Source of the DNA: Ignelater luminosus
Lineage: Eukaryota > Arthropoda > Insecta > Coleoptera > Elateridae
Assembly (NCBI GenBank): GCA_011009095.1
Contig: VTPC01008057.1
Span: 1-64,000, forward strand
Direction of reading: 5' to 3'
DNA: 64,000 bases
Shown piece after piece: positions 56,460-64,000 of this stretch (positions are counted from its first letter, which is position 1; every line of letters begins with the position of its first letter). The notes beneath the pieces were generated by a model. That model had not been told where the DNA came from and did not search any database. It saw only the letters and a list, made by a program, of their open reading frames with translations. A program made the position numbers and the translations under genes.

Positions 56460-58443
56460 GCTTGGAGAAGATTTAGATACGTTTGGTACACCTGGAAAGA
56501 ACTTTTTGTTAAGTTAGAGAGTAAACTTAGAAAGGAATCAGCTGGAAAGAACAAAGCAAGGGTCAAAACTAGCTAATAGATATTTGGGATTATAAGATTA
56601 GCAGTCACATAACCCTAAAGGAAGCATAGTTAAGATTTTTCTTTAAAGTTTCGTATTGCCTTGTTCTTTTAATGTAAACTCGACGCTCTAAAACACTGAA
56701 ATCTAAGCTGTTTCCTCAAGTTTGGAAAACTAGTGTATGAACAGAGCAGAAGACAAGTAGAACCGTTTAGCTCTGCAAAATATTCAATTTATGTTATTCC
56801 CATCGGAGTAACATTGAACGTGATCAAAATTGTCTCAATAAGTTTTACCTTTGAGCATATTTGAGATTAGTACCTTTATACTCTAAGCGCCTAGATGTCG
56901 TTAACAATCGTGTTACAGTAATTTCTATTAATACTGGTGGCATCAAAATAAAATGCTGAAATATTTGTTGAAAATTTATTGTTAGCGTTAAGTAATAAAC
57001 GAAGATTTTAAAAAAATGTGGGCCTGCTTCTATTTTCTAAATTGGATGTTGTGTTTCTTTGCGATGTGATTTTTTGTATAAAGATTTTTGAATTTTTAAA
57101 AAATCGAAAATGGGCGTGTTTTAGGTATTATGAAACATATCTTTTTAAAAATACTGTGCACTTCTACTCTTATATACTATACGTATAGTGGTTACATATA
57201 AAATATTGTTTTAATTATATTTAACTGCACCATATCATTATAATGTCAATAACAATGGAAAGCAAAATTGTATTATTATTATATATATGTATACCACACT
57301 TAGATAATAGTGTATTTTAAAATGAAATTTGAGCTCAGAATGAGCTATTAGAGCTCAAATTTTAAATGCTACTACAATTTAGTGTGAGACTAGGATTAAA
57401 ATTGTGCTAAACAAGTAAAAACAAAATGACTTTTAAATATATCAATTATGTGAGTTTATAAAATAATAGTAAATGGTGTAATTAATTATTATTAAAGATA
57501 AGAAGTATATGATATTAATGATATTTTTCGATAAAACCAGACTGAATATCTGATTTAATTTTTTTTCGTTGTTTAGTCGCTCAAATTTTGTAAGAAGGAT
57601 AGTGTCATTATTATTATCATTCTTATTATTTTGTCCTAATCCTAATTAACAAGCTCTGTAGGGACTAATCAATCAAACTAAGATATACTAAATAAGAAGT
57701 CTTCATTTGTTAACAACAGACAACATTCTAAATAAATAGAACTTATTAATAGAAATACATACCCCAATACCCTATTAATTTTTTATAAAATGCGTAAAAC
57801 GTGTATAAACATGAACTTAAAAAAAGTATTGTTAAAAAGTTGAAACTTTAATGCTTATGAAGATATTTTATGAAGAGCATTTGGTTTTTTATTATCAAAT
57901 CTACACGTGCAATAAACGAACATATCAAAACACCTTGTTTAATGTACAAGAAAAGGTTTTCATTACGGTTGTGCCCGGGTTGTATTTTAAAAAACAATTG
58001 AAACATCCTTAAGTTCTTCATGAAATATCTGTTTTTTGTGTAAAATGCCATGGCCTGTCTTCCAATAAAATATATACATGAAGAAAAAAATTATTATATA
58101 TACTTAAGAGTATGTTTAAAATTAAGTATATAATATGTGAGCAATGTTAGCTAAATTATTATAATTATTATTATGATTATTGTATAATTATTAATTATTA
58201 AAATATAAAAAGAAACTTATGGATAGAATAAAGGTTCAAATGTTGAATTACAAATTTAATTGTCCTGTTAATCAAATTTTCTATTTTTAGCAAAACTATT
58301 GCACGACCTCACTTCGAAGGCCCTCCATTGTTTTGTTGTGTCCCTTTTTGGCTCACTTGCGTGCAGTATATTGATTTGATTAATTTTCAGAGTAACCAAC
58401 TTGTTTCTACAAAGGTTTATTTATAATTTTAACAAGGCATTGT
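56460..58443. other. AT-rich non-coding stretch with small palindromes
   Basis: Contains ACTATACGTATAGT (57176-57189) and a hairpin with AATTTGAGCTC arms (about 57326 and 57351). No gene supported. Confidence 0.5.
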
Positions 58444-58789
58444 TATACAGGGTGAATTTTTTCCGATGCTTGGTATGAAAATCTTGGAAACTAGCGGAGA
58501 TAGAGAGACGATTAAATGGGGGAAAGAATTGCAGTTTTGCAACCTCAATTTAATAGCTTTTTGTTTTTTTTTGGAAAAAATGCATGGCTAACTAGATATC
58601 TCGAAAAAATAATTTTTTTGTTATTCTGTTCGGTGCCTATGGGTCTGTTATTATTGACTTTAGAAAAAATGTGTAAAGGAAAAAGTTGTAGGTAGTTATG
58701 TGCTTAATAATACAGTCTAACTGAATTTTTTATTTAAACTATAATTTTCGAGTTATGACACAAATTTGTATGATTTTCTAATTCTAATT

Positions 58790-59469
58790 TCAACGATTCT
58801 AACGTTATACCCTGTTATACCATTTGACACAGTTATTTTTATAAATAAATAAATTACTGCCTTTTTTGGATTTCTTTTGGTTTAAACACGATGGGGCACC
58901 ACCACATAATCAGCTAATGGTACGAAATCATCTAAATGAAATATACCTCAAGGATAGGAAGAAACGCGACGGTTGCATAGCCACCTCGATCCCCCGATCT
59001 GTCTGTTTTAGATTTTCATTTATTTAGAGAAGCCGTACTGTAGAAGTTTTTGCTAATATTGATGGACGTTCCGTTAGAAATGCAACAAATTCGGTTTTAA
59101 AAAGGCTTAACTTGTGCATTAATCATAATGGTAAACCTTTTGAACATCTTTAGTCTTCAACACTTTACTTACTTTAATTCCCTTTATTGTTTGTTATTCT
59201 CTGTTTATTAGTTTCTCCGAATATTTTTAATTTAAAATTGTAACTCTAACGGAATATACATTTTACACCAAAATAATTATGTTTATAATTTCGAGATTAA
59301 AAGAAAAATTTTAATAACCTGAATTTTATTATCAAACGTGATGCGCATCAATCAATTGTTTCCATAGCGTACTGCTTGAACAGTTCCAAAATGAAAAGAA
59401 GAAAAAGGCCCTAATTTATTTATTTATAAAAATAACTATGTCAAGTGGTATATCGTTAGAAGCGTTGAA
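58790..59469. repeat. Inverted repeat arms around the transposase fragment
   Basis: Arm 1 (58790-58868) and arm 2 (59401-59469) are reverse complements over about 70 bases, including a perfect TAATTTATTTATTTATAAAA stretch and its continuation. Arm 1 has about nine extra bases (ACAGGGTAT-like). The loop is ~530 bases. Confidence 0.8.
58871..59155 (+). pseudogene. Mariner-type transposase C-terminal fragment
   Basis: The frame begins KHDGAPPHNQLMVRNHLNEI. It matches the family motif (DGAPPH..xVRxxL) that contains the second catalytic Asp. After a shift, PPRSPDLSVLDFHLF gives the third catalytic region (PPRSPDLxxxD). A final shifted frame gives RLNLCINHNGKPFEHL, the usual C-terminal end. The N-terminal DNA-binding half is absent and three frames are required. 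Confidence 0.82.
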
Positions 59470-59489
59470 AAGGGGCCTTTTTTATAAAA

Positions 59490-60060
59490 TCATGGCCGAC
59501 TATGGTTTCCATTAAAAAAACACAATGTTTTGAGAATATATGATAGCACTCAGTTGCCCGTTAATCTTCGTAGGACATCAATCTCTATGGCCACTCGAGA
59601 TCTCACCAGTTTAGATTTAAAAATAACTGCATTCTCAATAAATATAATACATGTAATTTTGAGTAATTAGTAGACTACAATAATTGGTTAATTAACGTAA
59701 TTCCTGTTTCAATTACTACCAACGATATTACAGAGAGATAAGCACCGCATTTATTTATTTACTAAATGTTGGCAGCTTAGCTTCATAGAGTAACGTATCT
59801 GTCAATGTCAGAACATTTCATTTCTGTTCGTTATCGCTACTGACACTGTTTTGATGTTTGTTAAATCAAAGTTTACATGTACTACTACAAACATACCCTT
59901 TGGAAAATTACAAAATGAGACTTTCGCAAAGTTTCTGGAAAAACACACTAAGCAAAATACTTCAGATGACTCAACAATAAGAAAGAATTACGTGGTGCCG
60001 CTATCTTACACTACACTAGAAAAATGAAGAAACAAAGTAAAAAAATAAGGTAATTGTTCG
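59490..60060. other. Non-coding spacer
   Basis: Nothing supported between the mariner and copia elements. Confidence 0.4.
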
Positions 60061-60266
60061 TGTTAGGGTTTGAAATACTTTATCTTTATTAATACTTTAA
60101 TGTAATCATAATACCTACCGTTGTTCTTGGTGGTATGTGAGACACTATGGAGAAGAGAATGACTTGAAGAAAGTGACATGTAGGATGGCGATAATTTTTG
60201 TTATTAAATTAAGTTAATTAAACAAAATCCAAGAAGCTTTTTATTTCTTCAACCCAAAATATTAAG
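60061..60266 (+). repeat. Possible 5' LTR remnant of the copia element
   Basis: Starts TGTTAGGGTTTGAAATACTT and stops shortly before the primer-binding site. The inner border is not clean (no clear CA end), and no second copy is available for comparison. Confidence 0.3.
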
Positions 60267-60267
60267 A

Positions 60268-60281
60268 GGTTATGGGCCCGG
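60268..60281 (+). other. Copia primer-binding site (initiator tRNA-Met half)
   Basis: GGTTATGGGCCCGG matches the internal (anticodon-side) stretch of initiator tRNA-Met that copia elements use as primer. It lies 76 bases before the gag ATG. Confidence 0.7.
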
Positions 60282-60356
60282 ATTCAAGTCCACTGCGATA
60301 TAAATTAAAACGTACTGAAATTGTTGGAGTTTTTTATTGAACTTAAATTGTAGAAG

Positions 60357-61094
60357 ATGAATACAACATCGACACCTTCAAGTTTCTTACCTGTCAATAA
60401 ACTGATTGGTAGAGATAACTACGATGATTTGAAATTCGCTATGAAGGCGTATTTGCAGCTGGATGATCTCTGGAGTGTTGTGGAAACCGGGGACAAAATG
60501 GACCCTGTAAAAGATAGAAAAGCTCTGTCGAAGATCATTCCCTCCATCGACAAGTTGAATTACTCTCATATTAAAAACGCCAAAACAGCAAACGAGGCAT
60601 GGAGTTCCTTGGAAAGAGCATTTGAAGATTCTGGACTAACAAGAAAGGTGGGTCTGCTGCGAACGTTGATAACAACAAGACTGGATAATTGTAAGAATGT
60701 AGAGAATTATTGTGACACAATTATATCTACATCTCATAAGCTGAATGAGATGGATTTTTCTGTAAATGAAGAGTGGGTGGGAACTTTACTGCTTGCTGGA
60801 TTGCCCGATGAATATAAACCGATGATTATGGGTCTTGAAAGTTCTGGAGTTAAAATAACAGGGGACAGTATAAAAGTTAAATTATTACAAGATATTAAAT
60901 CATCATCAGCAACGGGTAAATCAAGCAGTGAAGACTCAGCCCTATATGCAAAATCAAATGTTAAAGTATTTAATAAGAAAGTACCTCGTTGTTATAATTG
61001 TAATGGTTTAGGTCATTACCAATCAAATTGTAAAAATAAGAAAAATAAGGTAAATGATAATAAGTCTAGGGTTAATAATAGGGCCTTTAATTGA
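60357..61094 (+). CDS. Copia gag polyprotein part, 245 codons
   Basis: Intact frame from ATG at 60357. The N-terminal part is FLPVNKLIGRDNYDDLKFAM, typical of copia gag. Around residues 60-155 lies the gag core (YSHIKNAKTANEAWSSLERA, TLLLAGLPDEYKPMI). A CCHC zinc knuckle, CYNCNGLGHYQSNC, occurs at about residues 219-232. It forms the particle shell and binds RNA. Beyond the knuckle the frame runs only ~20 Lys/Asn-rich codons before it stops, because the protease region has been deleted. Confidence 0.88.
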   Translation: MNTTSTPSSFLPVNKLIGRDNYDDLKFAMKAYLQLDDLWSVVETGDKMDPVKDRKALSKIIPSIDKLNYSHIKNAKTANEAWSSLERAFEDSGLTRKVGLLRTLITTRLDNCKNVENYCDTIISTSHKLNEMDFSVNEEWVGTLLLAGLPDEYKPMIMGLESSGVKITGDSIKVKLLQDIKSSSATGKSSSEDSALYAKSNVKVFNKKVPRCYNCNGLGHYQSNCKNKKNKVNDNKSRVNNRAFN

Positions 61095-61695
61095 TGATCA
61101 TTCAAGGAAGATATTTGTTTATTTTATTTCAAAGAAATCACAAGTTCTGGAAGTTTTTATGCAGTTTAAGAAAATGGTTGAAGTTCAGACTGGACGAAAA
61201 ATTAAAGTTTTAAGATCTGATAATGGAACTGAATATGTAAATAGAGCATTTAAATGTTTCCTAAATGAATCTGGGATTCAACATCAAACAACTGTAAGGT
61301 ATACTCCTGAGCAAAATGGCGTCTGTGAACGCGCTAACAGGACAATAGTAGAGAAAGCTCGTTGTTTACTTTTCGATGCTGGCCTAGATAAGAAATATTG
61401 GGCAGAAGCCGTAAATACAGCGGTTTATCTCTTAAATAGATCACCAACTTCAACTTTAAAAATGAAAACACCTTTTAAAGTTTGGAATGGTCGCAAACCA
61501 AATTTATCTCACCTTAAGGTTTTTGGAAGTGAAGTAATGGTTCAAATACCTAAACAGACAAGAAAGAAGTGGGATCCAAAATTTAGAAAGCTTTTGTTTA
61601 TAGGCTATAGTGATAATATAAAAGGTTATAAATGTATTGATCCAGAAACAAAAGAAATAATCTTTAGTAGAGATGCAATTTGTGAAAGAAAATGA
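61054..61695 (+). pseudogene. Copia integrase, lacking its N-terminal part
   Basis: The usable part begins LIDDHSRKIFVYFISKKSQ. The zinc-binding region and the first catalytic Asp are gone. The second Asp is in LRSDNGTEYVN and the Glu in GVCERANRT, as in other copia integrases. KYWAEAVNTAVYLLNRSPTS and the GYSDNIKGYKCIDPETKEI block complete the C-terminal side. The start at 61054 is only the first ATG-like codon in frame, overlapping gag through the deletion. Confidence 0.88.
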
Positions 61696-63200
61696 TAACA
61701 CAAATTATTCAGATGGTAAAACATATACTTGGTTTCAAATCGATGAGTTAGTCGAGCAAGACCAGTTAGATAAACATGTAGAAGATGTAACTAGTGAGGA
61801 GGAGCAAGATCTTGCAGAAATTAAAACTGTTGAAGATCAAGAAGTACAGCAGCATACAGAAGAAAAAGAAGAAAATGTTAGGACAAAGAGAGGAAGACAA
61901 GTCCAACTTCCTAAACGTTTAGAAGATTATGAAGTTTATTCTGTTTATTTTCACAGTGAAGAAAATGATCCTAAAACTTTTGAAGAAGCACTTCATGACA
62001 AATTATGGCAAACAGCAATTACAAATGAGCTGAATTCATTAATTTCATTAAATACGTGGACTGTAACTGATTCGCCTGAAAACGAGAAAGTCATAGATCT
62101 TAAATGGCTGTTCCGTACCAAATCAGATGGTAGGAAGAAAGCACGATTGGTAGCTCGGGGCTTTTAGCAAAAAGAAGAAAGTTTCTTTCACACAATCTGT
62201 GCACCAGTAGCTCGATTGTCAACTATAAGAGTATTTTTATCTCATGCCACTTTAAATAATATGAAGGTAAGACAATTAGACATACCTTCTGCATTTTTAC
62301 ATGGAGAAATAGATTCAGATGTATATGTAAAGTGTCCTAAAGGACTTACGATTGAGAACAGTAAAGTCTTGAAGCTTAATAAAGCTTTGTATGGGTTACG
62401 TAAAATTGGAATAACAAACTAAATGAATTTCTGATTAGCATCGGTTTTACAAGATCCCAGTATGATTTCTGTTTGTATTACAAAAATTCAGTTAAAATAG
62501 TTGTTTTAGTAGATGATCTTTTGACTACAGGAAGTGATAATGAGATAACTCAGGTGGTTCTTAAATTAAAAGAAGAATTTAAAGCCAGCGACATGGGTGA
62601 GGCTAAGAGTTTCCTCGGCATAGAAATTACTAGAACTGAGACGACAATGACTATTACCCAAAAGGAATACATTAAAAAGATTCTCAAAGAGTTTAATATA
62701 TCAGAAGGAAAGGGGGCAAAGACTCCAATGGAGATAGGTTTTCAATATGACGTCAACCAAAAAGTCATAGATGTACCTTACAGAAAACTAATAGGTTCGT
62801 TAATGTACTTAGCTTGTAGTAGCCAACCAGACATCATGTACTCAGTGTCTCATTTGAGTCGTGATTTGGATAAACCCACACAACAAGTTTGGACAGCTGG
62901 AAAGCGTATCTTTAGATATCTCAGAGCAACTTCCGACATAGGATTAAAGTTCTCTCAGGGAGAAAGCAAGTTAAATGGTTTCTCAGATGCCGATTGGGCC
63001 GGTGATAAAAATGATAGGAAAAGTGTTAGTGGTGGAATTTTCTTCTATGGTGGAAATCCAGTTAGCTGGTACTCCAAGAAGTAAACATGTGTAGCTATGT
63101 CGACTGCAGAAGCAGAATATATAGCAGGAGCCACAGCCTCACAAGAAATGGTTAATCTAAGAGGTATCCTTATTGAACTTGCAAACTTGCACTTCAAAGT
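61673..63200 (+). pseudogene. Copia reverse transcriptase and RNase H, broken
   Basis: An acidic linker (61700-61900) leads to KLWQTAITNELNSLISLNTW and KARLVARGF, where a TAG (62165) interrupts. The next frame (62216-62422) has VRQLDIPSAFLHGEIDSDVY and LYGLRK, then a shift or small deletion. From 62413 LNEFLISIGFTRSQYDFC leads to IVVLVDDLLTTG, the catalytic box (LVDD where YVDD is usual). RNase H has GFSDADWAGDKNDRKSVSGG; a stop sits after SKK. It continues as STAEAEYIAGATASQEMVNL and ends abruptly near 63200. Confidence 0.88.
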
Positions 63201-63797
63201 TGCGGGGGGCCGAAGCGAGGGAGCAGTTAAACATTCATTTTTTAAGAATTCCACCCCAATCTTGAGGGGGGCCGAATTGAATGAATGAATTCATTCATGC
63301 TTGCGCGGGGTTAATGTCCTCCTGGTGATTTAGGGAAATTGGATTGTGGTACTGTCGGTTGGTATTCTGTCGGGGAGTAGTAGGAACGTAGCCGTGATGT
63401 TTTGATGTCATGGTAGTCGGTGTGCTTGTAAAGTGTCAAATTTGTCGATTTTCGAAGTTTTTTAAAGAAATTTCTAAGTATTTGGCGTCGGAGAGGCCTT
63501 CCGCAGGTGTCTTTTGATTCTCTGAACTAATATACATACATTGGTAAGGTTGAATTTTTACTGTACAAGTTAAATCCTAGGGGTAGATATATCGAACTGT
63601 TACCAAAAATAAAAACCCAATTTCCCTAAATCACTTGGAGAACATTGACCCCACTCAAGCATGGGTGAATTTATTCATTCAATTCGGCCCCTCGTACGAT
63701 TGAGGTGGAATTCATTAAAAAAATGAACGTTTAATTGCTTCTAACCTAAACACACCCTCGCTTTGCCCCCCGCAAGATTGGGGTGGAATTTTTATAC
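63200..63797. mobile_element. DNA element with ~145-160-bp inverted repeats, inserted in copia
   Basis: The left arm (63200-63343) and right arm (63617-63775) are reverse complements with gaps. Their outer ends are TTGCGGGGGGCCGAAGCGAG and the complement of CTCGCTTTGCCCCCCGCAA. Inner ends are GATTTAGGGAAATTGG and CCAATTTCCCTAAATC. An AATTCCACCCCAATCTTG word occurs inside both arms and again just outside the right arm (to 63797). The central ~270 bases have no ORF. The left junction cuts the copia RNase H. The transposon superfamily is not determined; no clear target duplication. Confidence 0.8.
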
Positions 63798-64000
63798 GCG
63801 GGTCATGTTGCAGTAGGGGGTTGGTAGTATGTGCAGCAGCTGATTTAGTTGCCAACTTCATTGTTTCTATCGTGCAACATAACCTCAGATGTGATTAAAA
63901 ATCGTGTTTGTTTTTCGTCGGTTTTACCAACATTGGATTACAATTTCTTTACCTCCCGCCACGTAATTGCGTTCTGCGAGTAATTCTCTACCTGCTGATA
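63798..64000. other. Non-coding right edge
   Basis: No feature recognised; copia coding does not resume here. Confidence 0.4.

Larger units (their letters stand above)
58444..59480 (+). mobile_element. Tc1/mariner-superfamily element, degenerate
   Basis: A terminal-repeat-like TATACAGGGTG opens the element (58444-58454). A transposase remnant follows and an inverted repeat pair surrounds that remnant. No matching right terminus was found, so the element is truncated or rearranged. Confidence 0.7.
60061..63200 (+). mobile_element. Copia-type LTR retrotransposon, internally deleted and 3'-truncated
   Basis: Order: possible 5' LTR, primer-binding site, gag, integrase, RT, RNase H. This is the copia order (integrase before RT). 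The protease and the first part of the integrase are missing. Stops or shifts occur at about 62165, 62405 and 63082. The RNase H is cut off at about 63200 by a DNA element with long inverted repeats. No 3' LTR is visible in the window. Confidence 0.92.

Noticed and set aside
60268..60281. tRNA-Met gene fragment
   Set aside because: Only the stretch used as copia primer-binding site is present, in the correct place before gag.

Overview
The window reads as AT-rich insect nuclear DNA, with no sign of prokaryotic operons. Host genes are split by very short introns (54-77 bases) with GT-AG borders. The best preserved gene encodes an insect Lamp1 protein, and a second encodes a DUF1091-type secreted protein found in insects. 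Most other recognisable sequence is eukaryotic transposable element debris (gypsy, copia, several non-LTR elements, Penelope, piggyBac, mariner) and satellite DNA. A run of N (54846-55801) marks a scaffold gap. The order of insect cannot be fixed from this sequence alone.

Layout. 1-1900: a 9-bp-periodic GC-rich repeat, then a dispersed repeat family (here 'family A') that returns at about 11.0-11.7 kb and 12.9-13.7 kb. 5.06-7.7 kb: an array of about nine ~302-bp satellite monomers. 9362-9566 (minus): a convincing 5' coding exon of an unrecognised gene. 14.0-14.5 kb: the 9-bp-periodic family in the opposite orientation, followed by a minisatellite with three-unit higher-order structure. 16.6-17.0 kb: a candidate two-exon gene. 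19.0-27.6 kb: a block of retroelements, made of a gypsy element (minus), a non-LTR element (minus) split by a TA-flanked MITE, and another APE-type non-LTR element (plus) ending in an AAG microsatellite. 28-35 kb: mostly non-coding, with a tRNA-like SINE scrap, a duplicate of the Lamp1 5' flank, a piggyBac relic, tandem repeats and a candidate minus-strand ORF. 35.6-37.6 kb: non-LTR element. 38.96-40.0 kb: the four-exon DUF1091 gene, with a Penelope-like element about 200 bases past its end. 41-44 kb: tRNA-like units and a Jockey-type ORF1 (minus). 45.28-51.42 kb: five-exon Lamp1, whose third intron (~5 kb) holds a ~155-bp satellite broken by a copia fragment and a non-LTR fragment. 52.9-56.45 kb: another satellite containing the assembly gap. 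58.4-59.5 kb: mariner-like transposase relic. 60-63.2 kb: copia element with its primer-binding site, interrupted by a DNA element with long inverted repeats at 63.2-63.8 kb.

The two well-supported host genes are Lamp1 (lysosomal membrane glycoprotein) and the DUF1091 protein; they show no functional link beyond proximity. Every transposon reading frame seen is damaged, so the region looks like decaying intergenic and intronic repeat territory. I found no clear new enzymatic or defence system. The least explained items are a few short exons or ORFs of unknown identity, the structured repeats, and a sequence at 28.6 kb resembling the Lamp1 5' flank.
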